Assembly: GCA_900546615.1 (NCBI GenBank)
Contig: URDJ01000007.1
Location: 1-64,000 of the forward strand
Source: an uncultured Eubacteriales bacterium
Lineage (GTDB): Bacteria > Bacillota > Clostridia > Oscillospirales > Oscillospiraceae
DNA: 64,000 nt
Reading direction: 5' to 3'
Under the pieces are notes generated by a model. That model searched no databases and was not told where the DNA came from. It saw nothing but the letters and a program-made list of their open reading frames with translations. Each line of letters starts with the position of its first letter. The first letter of the stretch is position 1. This document shows, piece after piece, positions 34,647 through 43,567 of this stretch. Made by a program: the position numbers and the translations under genes.

Positions 34647-35318
34647 ATGGAGAAGATAAAACTGACAGAGAGGATGCAGGCGGTGGCGCAGCTGGGCGGC
34701 AAGAGCCGGTTTGCGGTAGACGTGGGGACTGACCACGGCTATCTTGCGGTGTGGCTGGTGCAGAACGGCCGTGCGGAGCGTGTGACGGCAACGGACATAC
34801 GTCCCGGGCCGCTCTCGAGCGCGCGGGCCGCGGTGGAGCGCTGCGGGCTGGGCGGCAGGATACGGCTGGAGCTGTGCAACGGCCTGGATTTTGAGGGAGC
34901 TGACGAGGCGGATACGGTGTACGCGGCGGGCATGGGCGGCGAGACCATTGAGGGAATACTCAGACGCGCGCCGTGGACTAAGGATGGCGCGAGGCTGGTG
35001 CTGCAGCCGCAGTCGAAGCTGGACGAGCTGTGCCTGTGGCTGAGGATATCGGGCTACGGCATAGAGGGAGCCCGGCTCGCGGCGGAGGGCGAGCGGCTGT
35101 ATGTCGCCATGGCGGCGCGCGGCGGCTGGTCTGAGCAGCTGTTTGCCGAGGACGCGCTGAAGGCGGCGGAGGACCCGCTGCTGGGGCGCTGGCTGGACGA
35201 GAGGATAGCCAGGGCGCAAAGGGCGCTCGAGGGCATGGAGAGCGCCGTGAAAAGACGCGACACGTTTGAACTGCGCCGCACGCTGTCAAGGCTGACGGCG
35301 CTGAGAAAGGAGCTGTAA
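34647..35318 (+). CDS. trmK: tRNA (adenine(22)-N1)-methyltransferase TrmK
   Basis: This is a 223-residue SAM-dependent methyltransferase of the TrmK/YqfN family. The SAM motif FAVDVGTDHGYLAVWLV, ATDIRPGPLSSARAAVE and AAGMGGETIEGILR are characteristic, and the start EKIKLTERMQAVA fits the family N terminus. It methylates A22 in certain tRNAs. No clear ribosome site precedes ATG 34647; a later ATG at 34674 follows AGAGAGG but would remove a conserved helix. It abuts the Nif3-family gene directly, as in many Firmicutes. Confidence 0.9.
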   Translation: MEKIKLTERMQAVAQLGGKSRFAVDVGTDHGYLAVWLVQNGRAERVTATDIRPGPLSSARAAVERCGLGGRIRLELCNGLDFEGADEADTVYAAGMGGETIEGILRRAPWTKDGARLVLQPQSKLDELCLWLRISGYGIEGARLAAEGERLYVAMAARGGWSEQLFAEDALKAAEDPLLGRWLDERIARAQRALEGMESAVKRRDTFELRRTLSRLTALRKEL

Positions 35319-36089
35319 ATGGTCAGGGTAAACTATGTTTTCGAGAGGCTGAACTCCCGCGCGCCGGTGGAGCTTAAGATGGGCTTCGACAACGTGGGCC
35401 ACCTCGCGGGCAGAGCGGACAGGGAAGTGAGCCGCGTGCTTGTGACGCTGGATATCACGGACGCGGTGATCGAGGAGGCGAAGGCAGCGGGCGCGCAGCT
35501 CATAGTCTCGCACCACCCGCTGACCTTCGAGGGGATAAAGAGCGTGACGGACGCAGGAGCGACGGAGCGGAAGTTCCTCGCCATCGTCGAGGCAGGCATG
35601 TCGGCCATCTGTATGCATACGAATCTGGACGCCGCCGAGGGCGGGGTAAACGACGCTCTCGCGGCCGCACTGGATGCGAGGGTGCTGGAAAAGCTCAATA
35701 AGGAGGAGAACGTGAGCCGCCTGTGCGAGCTGCCGGAGACGATGGAGTTCGGCGCTTTCCTTGCGCTGGTCAAGACTCGGCTGGGAGCTAACGGGCTGAG
35801 GTATGCCGGCCCGGAGAAGCCCGTAAAGCGGTTCGGGCTCTGCGGCGGTGCTGGTGCGGGAGATCTCGAGCTGGCCATAGCCGCGGGATGCGACACGTAC
35901 CTGACCGCAGACGTAAAGCACCACCAGTTCATAGCGGCAAACGAGACGGGCATAAACCTCATAGACGCCGGGCACTACCCGACGGAAAACGTGGTCGTGC
36001 CGGTGCTGAAGACGTGGCTCGAGACGGACTTCCCGGGGCTGGAGGTAATGGTGTCGTCCCACGCCCAGCCCGAACGCTTCTATATGTGA
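35319..36089 (+). CDS. Nif3-like dinuclear metal centre protein (YqfO family)
   Basis: This 256-residue protein belongs to the Nif3/GTP cyclohydrolase I type 2 family. Metal-binding segments are LIVSHHPLTFEG, CMHTNLDAAEGGVND and the C-terminal DVKHHQFIAANETGINLIDAGHYPTE. The biochemical role of the family is debated. It starts immediately after the trmK stop, and the pair is conserved across Firmicutes. No long central insert is present, so it is the short form. Confidence 0.9.
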   Translation: MVRVNYVFERLNSRAPVELKMGFDNVGHLAGRADREVSRVLVTLDITDAVIEEAKAAGAQLIVSHHPLTFEGIKSVTDAGATERKFLAIVEAGMSAICMHTNLDAAEGGVNDALAAALDARVLEKLNKEENVSRLCELPETMEFGAFLALVKTRLGANGLRYAGPEKPVKRFGLCGGAGAGDLELAIAAGCDTYLTADVKHHQFIAANETGINLIDAGHYPTENVVVPVLKTWLETDFPGLEVMVSSHAQPERFYM

Positions 36090-36135
36090 CCCGCGCAGGG
36101 CCACGACAGCGCACACGGCCCCGTCAACGCACCCA

Positions 36136-36700
36136 ACCCCTGTAGGGGTGGGGTTCCATCCCCGCCCGGACGCGGCGGTTTCGGACGACGCCAAACCCGC
36201 GCGCCAGGCGGCGCGCGGACGGGTCGTCGGGGACGCCGACCCCTACGGGATGGCAAAAGACGTACCCATTCGCGACGCCGTGACGGCGCGCGCAAACCCA
36301 TAACGCCCGGGCGGGGGGTTGAACCCCGCCCCTACGGTCGGCGTGGGCGCAAAACCCAGCGCGAAAACGTCACCCGTAGGGCGCATCGACCCCGATGCGC
36401 CGCCTGCATGCGATCACGGCAACGCACACGGCAAAACGACAACCTACCCGTAGGGGTCGGCGTCCTCGACGACCCTTCGCCGCGGACACGCACGCGGTCA
36501 CGGGACGGCAAAAACCGTACACGCCCGCGACGCCGTAACGCCGGCGGTGGACGTGACGGCGGCGCACCGGGGTCGGTGCGCCCTACGATGGGCGCGCACA
36601 AACCGTAACGCCGGGCGGGGATGGAACCCCGCCCCTACAGTCGGCGGGGACGTAAGGACCGGCGCGAGAACGTCACCGCTGGGCGCATTCTTAACCACAT
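36136..36700. repeat. Array of GC-rich palindromic intergenic repeats
   Basis: The 677-bp gap between the Nif3 gene and the response regulator has no credible gene and is filled with three kinds of imperfect palindromes. Type A (GGGCGGGG...CCCCGCCC) occurs at about 36141-36169 (inverted), 36304-36337 and 36610-36643. Type B occurs at 36221-36249 and inverted at 36448-36476 with one mismatch. Type C occurs at 36373-36404 and inverted at 36558-36588. A direct repeat of about 95 bp joins 36290-36384 to 36594-36688. It resembles REP-like elements common in Oscillospirales intergenic DNA. Confidence 0.75.
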
Positions 36701-36766
36701 CTTAAATAATCGCCCCCTTTTATCTTAAACGCCCTTTGAGTTACAATGTACCCGTGAGGTGAGGAT

Positions 36767-37468
36767 ATGGCTAACATTCTGATTTGCGACGACGACATCG
36801 ATATCGTATCGGCGCTGAAGATCTACCTGTCGAACGAGGATTATAAGATATACACCGCGTTCACGGGCAGGCAGGCTCTCGACTGCGTGAAGAAGAACGA
36901 TATTGACCTCGTGCTCATGGACGTCATGATGCCTGAGATGGACGGTATCGCCGCCACGGCCAAGCTGCGGGAGGAGTATAATATCCCGGTCATACTGCTC
37001 ACGGCCAAGAGCGAGAGCTCGGACAAGGTGCTGGGCCTGAACGTCGGCGCGGACGACTACGTGACCAAGCCCTTCGACCCCATCGAGGTGCAGGCGAGAG
37101 TCCGCAGCCAGCTCAGGCGCTATACGCGCCTCGGCGGGCAGGTGAAGCGCGAGCAGCCGAAGGATACCATCACCATCGGCGGCGTCGAGCTCAATGACGC
37201 GGAGAAGTCCGTCACCGTAGACGGCGAGCCGGTGCAGCTCACGCCCATCGAGTACAACATTCTCAAGCTGCTCATGCGCAACCCGAACCGGGTGTTCTCG
37301 TCCACCCAGATATACGAGCTCGTCTGGAATGAGAACGCCTACGGCTCCGAGAGCGCCGTCGCAGTCCATATCCGCCACCTCAGGGAGAAAATCGAAATAA
37401 ACCCCAGCGACCCGCGCTATATCAAGGTCGTCTGGGGCCAGGGCTACAAGATGGAGGGCAAAAAGTGA
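36767..37468 (+). CDS. OmpR-family response regulator
   Basis: This 233-residue regulator has a receiver domain (ILICDDDIDIV acidic pocket, phospho-acceptor D52 in LVLMDVMMPEMDG, ILLTAKSES, VTKPFDPIE) and a C-terminal winged helix (LTPIEYNILKLLMRNPNRVF, AVAVHIRHLREKIE, VVWGQGYKM). Phosphorylated by the adjacent histidine kinase, it would control a small regulon. The GTGAGGTGAGGAT ribosome site precedes ATG. Its stop overlaps the kinase start. Confidence 0.93.
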   Translation: MANILICDDDIDIVSALKIYLSNEDYKIYTAFTGRQALDCVKKNDIDLVLMDVMMPEMDGIAATAKLREEYNIPVILLTAKSESSDKVLGLNVGADDYVTKPFDPIEVQARVRSQLRRYTRLGGQVKREQPKDTITIGGVELNDAEKSVTVDGEPVQLTPIEYNILKLLMRNPNRVFSSTQIYELVWNENAYGSESAVAVHIRHLREKIEINPSDPRYIKVVWGQGYKMEGKK

Positions 37469-39147
37469 TGGACGACGAAGTGATACCTGTTGATACCGAA
37501 AAACCGCCGAAGGAGCGCGTGAAGCTCACGCACAGCACCTGGGCCAAGACCGGCGCCATCGTGCTGCTGTATGTGTCGCTTATCTGCGTGCTTATCTGCG
37601 CCGCCTGCTACATTGCAAATGTCGAAGGCTTCGGCAACGCCGAATATGTCCAGGAGAATGTGATCGACCGCCTCGACTATACCCAGCCGGGCGCGATGAC
37701 CGTCGCCCGCATAGTGTGGAATGTGTCCGGCTTCTGCGGCGCGAGCGTCTACGTTGGCGTGGTGTTTCTGCTGCTGATGCTGGCCTGCACGATCTTCCTG
37801 TTCTGCGCAGCCGGGCACCGAAGGGGCGAGACCGAGCCGCGTCTGAATCTTATTGACCGCATACCTCTTGATTTATACGCCGCAGCCGTCGCCTTGGCAG
37901 ACTTTTTCCTGATATTCGTCGTCGGTGAAAGTATGGTCAACATTATGCCGAGCGGATACACCGCCATCATGCAGTACGTCTTCCTCGGCGTGTTCGTCCT
38001 GTGCGTCGCCTTCGGCCTCATCCTCGCGCTGCTGCTGAGCTTTGCAACGCGCGTCAAGTGCGGCAAGTGGTGGCGGAACACCGTCATCTACCGCGTCCTG
38101 CGCCTTATCTGGCGCGTTATCAAGGCCGTCTGGCACGGCATCGGGCGCTTCGGGCGCATGATACCCATCGTCTGGCGCACGGCGCTGATCATGCTGGGGC
38201 TGTATATGGTAGTGCTTTCATCGGTGCTTTTCATATTCGGCTTCGGTCCGTTCTGGATATTCGTGCTCATAGTCCTCCTTGCGCTCATCTACGCCGCGGC
38301 CATCTTCGGCGCGTGGCAGATGAAGGCCATCAAAAAGGCCGGGCAGCAGCTCGCCGAGGGCAACTACAACGAGAAGATCGACACTGCGCACATGTACTGG
38401 GAGTTCAAATCCCACGCAGAGAACCTCAACAGCATCGGCGAGGGCCTCTCGAAGGAGGTCGCCCAGCGCATGAAGTCCGAGCGGCTCAAGACCGAGCTTA
38501 TAACGAACGTCTCGCACGACATCAAGACTCCGCTGACGTCCATCATCAACTACGCCGACCTGCTGCAGAAGGCGAAGACGGAGGAGGAGCGCGCGGAATA
38601 CCTCGCGGTGCTCGAGCGCCAGTCCCAGCGGCTCAAAAAGCTGACGGAGGACCTCGTCGAGGCCTCGAAGGCGTCCACGGGCAACATGTCGGTGAATCTC
38701 GCGCCGACGAACACGCAGGAGATAATAAACCAGTCTTACGGCGAGTACAGCTCGAAACTCGAGGCCGGGCGGCTGAACACGGTGATAAACATCCCCGAGC
38801 CGGCCCCGGCGGTGATGGCGGACGGGCGGCTGCTCTGGCGGGTAATCGACAACCTGTTCAACAACGTGGTGAAGTACGCGCTGCCGGACACTCGGGTGTA
38901 CGTGGACGTGCGGACAGAGGGCGCGGCGGCGGTGATATCCATGAAGAACATCTCCCGCGCGGCGCTGAACGTGAGCGCGGAGGAGCTGATGGAGCGCTTT
39001 GTGCGCGGCGACGCTTCGAGGCATACGGAGGGCAGCGGCCTGGGCCTGAACATCGCCAGGAGCCTGACGGAATTGCAGCACGGCGAGTTCTCGATAAGCA
39101 CGGACGGAGACCTGTTCAAGGCGGAGATAAGGCTGCCGCTTGCGTGA
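37468..39147 (+). CDS. Membrane sensor histidine kinase
   Basis: This kinase of about 559 residues has several membrane helices in its first 290 residues, in pairs around 24-44, 93-113, 130-190 and 235-280. A dimerisation helix with phospho-acceptor histidine follows (ELITNVSHDIKTPLTSI). The ATPase domain has N box RVIDNLFNNVVKYA and G box SGLGLNIARSL. It lacks a large extracellular sensor, so it may sense membrane state, as do VanS-like and antibiotic-response kinases. ATG 37468 overlaps the regulator stop by one base; GTG 37465 is equally well placed relative to GGAGG. Confidence 0.9.
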   Translation: MDDEVIPVDTEKPPKERVKLTHSTWAKTGAIVLLYVSLICVLICAACYIANVEGFGNAEYVQENVIDRLDYTQPGAMTVARIVWNVSGFCGASVYVGVVFLLLMLACTIFLFCAAGHRRGETEPRLNLIDRIPLDLYAAAVALADFFLIFVVGESMVNIMPSGYTAIMQYVFLGVFVLCVAFGLILALLLSFATRVKCGKWWRNTVIYRVLRLIWRVIKAVWHGIGRFGRMIPIVWRTALIMLGLYMVVLSSVLFIFGFGPFWIFVLIVLLALIYAAAIFGAWQMKAIKKAGQQLAEGNYNEKIDTAHMYWEFKSHAENLNSIGEGLSKEVAQRMKSERLKTELITNVSHDIKTPLTSIINYADLLQKAKTEEERAEYLAVLERQSQRLKKLTEDLVEASKASTGNMSVNLAPTNTQEIINQSYGEYSSKLEAGRLNTVINIPEPAPAVMADGRLLWRVIDNLFNNVVKYALPDTRVYVDVRTEGAAAVISMKNISRAALNVSAEELMERFVRGDASRHTEGSGLGLNIARSLTELQHGEFSISTDGDLFKAEIRLPLA

Positions 39148-39157
39148 TATAATAGTT

Positions 39158-39188
39158 ATGACCGGATGGGTTTTACCTGTCCGGTCAT
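39158..39188 (+). terminator. Weak hairpin after the histidine kinase gene
   Basis: ATGACCGG (39158-39165) pairs with CCGGTCAT (39181-39188). No T-run follows, and its distal arm overlaps the proposed spoIVA -35 box. Confidence 0.4.
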
Positions 39189-39213
39189 ATTCCTGTACCC
39201 GTCCTCATATCCT
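39185..39213 (+). promoter_or_regulatory. Probable sigma-E promoter of spoIVA
   Basis: TCATATT (39185-39191) and CATATCCT (39206-39213), 14 bases apart, fit the sigma-E consensus well. Sigma-E control of spoIVA is established in B. subtilis. Confidence 0.6.
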
Positions 39214-39246
39214 CTAACATGAGTTCACGGGAAAAGAGGGCGGAAC

Positions 39247-40725
39247 ATGACAAACACTTCCATTTATCAGGACATAGCCCAGCGCACCGGCGGGGACATA
39301 TATCTCGGGCTGGTCGGGCCGGTGCGGACGGGGAAGTCCACGTTCATCCGCAGGTTCATGGAGACGCTGGTGATACCGAATATAGAGGACGTCTACGCGA
39401 AGGAGCGCGCGAAGGATGAGCTGCCGCAGTCCGGCTCGGGGCGGACCATCATGACCGCCGAGCCCAAGTTCGTGCCCGAGGACGCGGTGAACGTCACGCT
39501 CGAGGGCGGAGTGTCGTTCTCAGTACGAATGGTGGACTGCGTGGGCTACATGGTGGACGGCGCGTCGGGTCAGTTTGAGGACGGGGCGGAGCGCATGGTC
39601 GCGACCCCGTGGTTCGACGAGGAAGTCAGCATGAGCCGCGCCGCCGAGGAGGGCACGCGCCGCGTCATAGCGGAGCACTCGACCATCGGCATCGTCATGA
39701 CCACGGACGGCAGCATCTGCGGCATCCCGCGCGAGGGCTACGTTCCCGCCGAGGAGCGGGTGGTCTCCGAGCTCAAGGCGATAGGGAAGCCCTTCGTGCT
39801 GGTTTTGAACAGCGCAGAACCCGGCTCGGACGCGGCGCAGGCGCTGCGCTCGGAGCTTGCCGAGAAATACGGCGTGACCTGTGTGTGCGTGAACTGCCTT
39901 GAGCTGACCGCGGAGGACATAGACGAGATACTGAAATTCGCGCTTTACGAGTTCCCGATAGCGGAGCTTGGAATCTATCTGCCGTCCTGGCTTGACGCGC
40001 TGCCGGCCGACACGGAGCTGAAGGCGAGCATACTCGAGGGCATAGCCGAGGCGGTGCAGGACATGAGCCGTGTGCGCGACGCTTTCGGGATCATGGACGC
40101 CCTTGGAGCGCGCGAGGACGTGAGCGCGTCGGGCATCAGGAGCGTGGACATGGGCACCGGCAGGGTCGCTGCCGAGCTGGAACTGCCGCGCAGCCTGTAC
40201 TACGAGACGATCAGCGCCCAGTCGGGCTTTGAGATACGCGACGACGGCGATCTGATGACGCTGCTGACGCATGTGCGAGACATCAAGGCGGACTACGACC
40301 ATGTGAGTCAGGCTCTGCGAGACGTGCGCGAGAAGGGTTACGGCGTGGTGATGCCCCTGCCGGGCGAGCTGAGGCTTGAGGAGCCGCAGATCGTGCGCAG
40401 CGGCGGACGCTACAGCGTGCGGCTCAAGGCATCGGCGCCGTCCATCCACATGATGATGACGAACATCGAGACGGAGGTCACGCCCGCTCTCGGCGGCGAG
40501 AAGGCGTCGGAGGAGATCATGGGCTTCCTCCTGCAGGGCTTTGACGGCGATGTGAGCCGCATCTGGGAGTCGAACATCTTCGGCAAGTCACTCTACGACA
40601 TTGCCGAGGAGGGGCTGGAGGCGAAGATAAAGCGCATGCCGCCCTCCGTGCAGAGGAAGCTCCGCAGCACCATGCAGCGCATAGTGAACGAAGGCAGCGG
40701 CGGTCTCATCTGCATAATATTGTGA
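39247..40725 (+). CDS. spoIVA: Stage IV sporulation protein A (spore-coat ATPase)
   Basis: This 492-residue protein matches SpoIVA along its length. The Walker A motif GPVRTGKST is at 24-32; VRMVDCVGYMVDGA, HSTIGIVMTTDGS and VLVLNSAEPGS follow, and the conserved hydrophobic ending GGLICIIL is intact. SpoIVA hydrolyses ATP and polymerises on the outer forespore membrane as the base of the coat. GAAAAGAGGG precedes ATG 39247, and a sigma-E-like promoter lies upstream. Confidence 0.97.
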   Translation: MTNTSIYQDIAQRTGGDIYLGLVGPVRTGKSTFIRRFMETLVIPNIEDVYAKERAKDELPQSGSGRTIMTAEPKFVPEDAVNVTLEGGVSFSVRMVDCVGYMVDGASGQFEDGAERMVATPWFDEEVSMSRAAEEGTRRVIAEHSTIGIVMTTDGSICGIPREGYVPAEERVVSELKAIGKPFVLVLNSAEPGSDAAQALRSELAEKYGVTCVCVNCLELTAEDIDEILKFALYEFPIAELGIYLPSWLDALPADTELKASILEGIAEAVQDMSRVRDAFGIMDALGAREDVSASGIRSVDMGTGRVAAELELPRSLYYETISAQSGFEIRDDGDLMTLLTHVRDIKADYDHVSQALRDVREKGYGVVMPLPGELRLEEPQIVRSGGRYSVRLKASAPSIHMMMTNIETEVTPALGGEKASEEIMGFLLQGFDGDVSRIWESNIFGKSLYDIAEEGLEAKIKRMPPSVQRKLRSTMQRIVNEGSGGLICIIL

Positions 40726-40735
40726 CGCGAAAAAA

Positions 40736-40772
40736 GGCGCTCCCCCGGCCGGTAAAACGGCGGGGGAGCGCC
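40736..40772. terminator. Terminator after spoIVA
   Basis: GGCGCTCCCCCG (40736-40747) pairs with CGGGGGAGCGCC (40761-40772), with A-run upstream. It separates spoIVA from the convergent P-II gene. Confidence 0.75.
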
Positions 40773-40800
40773 TGTATGTTCTGCTGTGCGGCTCTGAGGC

Positions 40801-41466
40801 TCAGTCGTCCTCGAGCACGCGCAGGCCCGCGACGGCGGAGATGGGCAGGGAGAAGGATATCGCGCCCGAGGGCGTGCCGGGGCCGCAGCTTTCAGCTATG
40901 GCTTTCATTATCTTTGCCTTCTCCGAAGCCTTTGAGACGATGATGATAAGCTCTTTTTCCTGAGCTATTGAAACGCCGAGGAACTTCTCGGCCTGTTTTG
41001 CGCCGGTGCCTTTGGCGTGCAGCACCGTACCGCCGGCGGCTCCTGCGGAGCGCGCGGCGTCCATCACCGTATCTGTGTGGCCCTCGTTTATTATCGCCAT
41101 TATCAGCTCGTGGTCGAACTTCATCTCAGGCACCGCGCCGTCCGGCGGGTTGTTTCCGGTCAGAAATGCCAAGGTTCGCCCTCCTCCCACGCTTTTTACC
41201 GGCACGGCCAGCATGATGCCATTGCCGGGGATATCAATGAACAGCTTCCTCTTTGCGCTCTTTATGAGCTGTTTTGTCATGTCTCCGCAGGCAACCGAGG
41301 CGACCAGCGCTTTTTCCGTTGCCTCCAGCCCGTAGAGGCTCAGGTGCTCGCTCGTGGCTGTGCCATTGCCCAGCATCGTGAGTACGATGGGCAGGCTGTG
41401 AGATCTGTACAGCTCTATCATGTCCTCCGCCTTCGCCCTGTCGACGATGGCGATGACAAAGTCCAT
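40801..41466 (-). CDS. P-II family regulator linked to DUF1538
   Basis: This 221-residue protein consists of two P-II-like halves. The first half contains LTMLGNGTATSEHLSLYG and the second ELIMAIINEGHTDTVMDAARSAGAAGG followed by TVLHAKGTG, the usual P-II loop-like segment. P-II proteins bind nucleotides and 2-oxoglutarate and control transporters. Only two bases separate it from the DUF1538 gene, so it likely regulates that membrane protein. GGGAGGTGG precedes ATG 41466. Confidence 0.85.
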   Translation of the reverse strand: MDFVIAIVDRAKAEDMIELYRSHSLPIVLTMLGNGTATSEHLSLYGLEATEKALVASVACGDMTKQLIKSAKRKLFIDIPGNGIMLAVPVKSVGGGRTLAFLTGNNPPDGAVPEMKFDHELIMAIINEGHTDTVMDAARSAGAAGGTVLHAKGTGAKQAEKFLGVSIAQEKELIIIVSKASEKAKIMKAIAESCGPGTPSGAISFSLPISAVAGLRVLEDD

Positions 41467-41468
41467 TA

Positions 41469-42995
41469 TCACGACGCCACCTCCCACAGCTCGATTATCT
41501 CGTCGTCCGCCAGCTGCGTCACGTCAAAGACCTCCTGCGTCCGCTTCGAGCGCACGAGGTATACCGCGCCCATGACCTGCACAGTTATGAGCGGCATCAC
41601 GGCGACGAGCGACACCAGCCCGAAAGCGTCCGTGATGACGTTCCCGCCCACGGCCTCGCACGCGCCCATGGCGAAGGGCAGCATGAAGGTGGCGGTCATC
41701 GGTCCCGAGGCCACGCCGCCGGAGTCAAAGGCAATGGCGGTGAAGATGGGCGGCACAAAAAAGCTCATTGCCAGCGCTATTACATAGCCCGGCACGACGA
41801 ACCAGAGGATGGAGATGCCGGTCAGCACCCGCACCATGGCAAGGCCCGTCGCGAGCGCTATGGCTATGGAGAGGCTCAGGCCCATGGCCTTTTCGGATAC
41901 TGCCCCGGCGCTTATCTCCTCGACCTGTTTGTTCAGCACATGCACTGCGGGCTCGGCGGAGATGATGAACCAGCCCATGAGCATTGCCACGGGCACCAGC
42001 AGCCACGCGGCCTTGTCGGCGAGGCTCGCGCCGAGCACTGTGCCCAGCGACGAGAAGCCGACGTTCACGCCCACGAGGAACAGCACCAGCCCGACGTATG
42101 TATAGACGAGGCCGATGACGATCTTGAGAAAGGGCAGCTTCCTGAGCTTCAGCGAGAAGACCTGAAACAGCAGGAAAAATACCACGATGGGCGCAAGCGC
42201 TGTGGCGACCTCGTACATGTAGTGCGGGATCGCCTTGACATAGCCGCCGCCGAGCGCGACCGTATCGGCGTAGCTCTGGATGACTGAGGCGGCGACGGTA
42301 CCATCCTCCATCTCGTAGAAGAAGCCGAGGATCATGACGGCGAGGATGGGCCCGATGGAGCAGAGCGCAACGAGGCCGAAGCTGTCGGCCTCGGCGTTTT
42401 TGTCGCTTCGTATTGAGGCCACGCCGACGCCCAGCGCCATGATGAAGGGCACGGTCATCGGCCCGGTCGTTACGCCGCCGGAGTCGAAGGCGACGCTAAG
42501 GAAACCCGCGTCGGAAAAGGCGGCGAGCGCGAAGACTATCACGTAGCAGCCGAGCAGCACCCAGCGGAGCTGTATGCCCAGAAGGATACGCAGCATGCAG
42601 ATGACGAGGAACAGCCCAACGCCGACGGAGACGGTGATGATGAGTACGGTGGTGTTGATGTGCGGCACGTTCGAGGCCAGCACCTGCAGGTCGGGCTCGG
42701 CCACGGTGATGGCTATGCCCAGCATGAAGCTCAAAACGAGTATGAGCCAGAGCCTGCGCGACTTTGTCATCTTGGCGCCGATGTGGTTGCCGATCTGCGT
42801 CATGGACGCCTCGGCGCCGAGCGTAAAGAGGCCCATGCCGACGATGAGCATGATGGTACCCAGCAGGAAGGCCAGCATGAGGTCGGTAGTTACCGGCACA
42901 AAACTGAGGCACATGAGTGCGACGATGACCGCTATAGGCAGCACCGAGGAGATGGATTCGTTTATCTTTTCCCTGAGTATCGTCTTACTCGGCAA
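41469..42995 (-). CDS. DUF1538 membrane protein (two-repeat permease-like)
   Basis: This 508-residue membrane protein is an internal duplication. FDSGGVTTGPMT (170-181) recurs near residue 420 as FDSGGVASGPMT, and AEPDLQVLA (99-107) recurs as AEPAVHVLN. Each half has about six helices. The family function is unknown, but the repeated architecture and its P-II partner suggest a transporter under nitrogen or energy control. The start is TTG 42995, with GAGGTG seven bases upstream. It lies in a leftward run after the ECF S component gene. Confidence 0.88.
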   Translation of the reverse strand: MPSKTILREKINESISSVLPIAVIVALMCLSFVPVTTDLMLAFLLGTIMLIVGMGLFTLGAEASMTQIGNHIGAKMTKSRRLWLILVLSFMLGIAITVAEPDLQVLASNVPHINTTVLIITVSVGVGLFLVICMLRILLGIQLRWVLLGCYVIVFALAAFSDAGFLSVAFDSGGVTTGPMTVPFIMALGVGVASIRSDKNAEADSFGLVALCSIGPILAVMILGFFYEMEDGTVAASVIQSYADTVALGGGYVKAIPHYMYEVATALAPIVVFFLLFQVFSLKLRKLPFLKIVIGLVYTYVGLVLFLVGVNVGFSSLGTVLGASLADKAAWLLVPVAMLMGWFIISAEPAVHVLNKQVEEISAGAVSEKAMGLSLSIAIALATGLAMVRVLTGISILWFVVPGYVIALAMSFFVPPIFTAIAFDSGGVASGPMTATFMLPFAMGACEAVGGNVITDAFGLVSLVAVMPLITVQVMGAVYLVRSKRTQEVFDVTQLADDEIIELWEVAS

Positions 42996-43030
42996 GGGCG
43001 TTCACCTCTTTCCGTGACTTATCTGTAAGT

Positions 43031-43567
43031 TCAGCGCTTGTCCGGGTCGTGGGGCATACGCAGGCCCAGCTCGCGCCGGGCATACGGCGTTTTCAGGAGT
43101 GCGGCGAACAGGGCGGAGGAGGCCGCGGCCCCAAAGACACCCTGAACGATGTTGGTCGGTATGCTGCCGGCGGCGGCCCAGCCGTAGCCGAGCAGCGCTC
43201 CCTCGTAGCCGAAGTAGCCGAGCACCATTACGACCTCGGCCGCAAGTCCCGCGAGTACGGTAGTGAGGATGGGCTTTTTCTCGCCAAAGCGGACGAGCAG
43301 CCCGCCGGCTATAAGCGCCATGACGGCCTTGATGACAAAGGTTCCCGGGAAATACTGCACATATCCGGCCATGAGGTCGGCAAGGCTTGAGCCGAGCGCC
43401 GCGGCGAGCGCACCCCAGAGCGGCCCCAGCACGTAGGCCGCGAGCAGCACCAGCGCGTCGCCCGCGTGGATATATCCGAACAGGGTCGGGAATTTGGGGT
43501 ACATGGTTATGACGCAGCACAGCGCCGCAAACAGCGCCGCGTATATGAGTTTCTTATTGCCTTTCAA
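43031..43567 (-). CDS. ECF transporter S component
   Basis: This 178-residue protein has about six hydrophobic helices with the S-component start KLIYAALFAALCCVITMYPK, followed by GYIHAGDALVLLAAYVLGP and GSSLADLMAGY. S components capture a vitamin or related micronutrient and dock to the shared EcfAAT module, which is not in this window. The ligand is not evident. TTG 43567 has GGAGG nine bases upstream and overlaps the upstream O-antigen ligase-like gene by 14 bases. Confidence 0.85.
   Translation of the reverse strand: MKGNKKLIYAALFAALCCVITMYPKFPTLFGYIHAGDALVLLAAYVLGPLWGALAAALGSSLADLMAGYVQYFPGTFVIKAVMALIAGGLLVRFGEKKPILTTVLAGLAAEVVMVLGYFGYEGALLGYGWAAAGSIPTNIVQGVFGAAASSALFAALLKTPYARRELGLRMPHDPDKR

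Noticed and set aside
36332-36698. Several short open frames in the repeat array
   Set aside because: Their translations are arginine/proline-rich readings of palindromic repeats in several frames and lack ribosome sites.
36136-36700. CRISPR array
   Set aside because: The repeats are unevenly spaced, of three types, in both orientations, and there are no unique spacers of constant length or cas genes.
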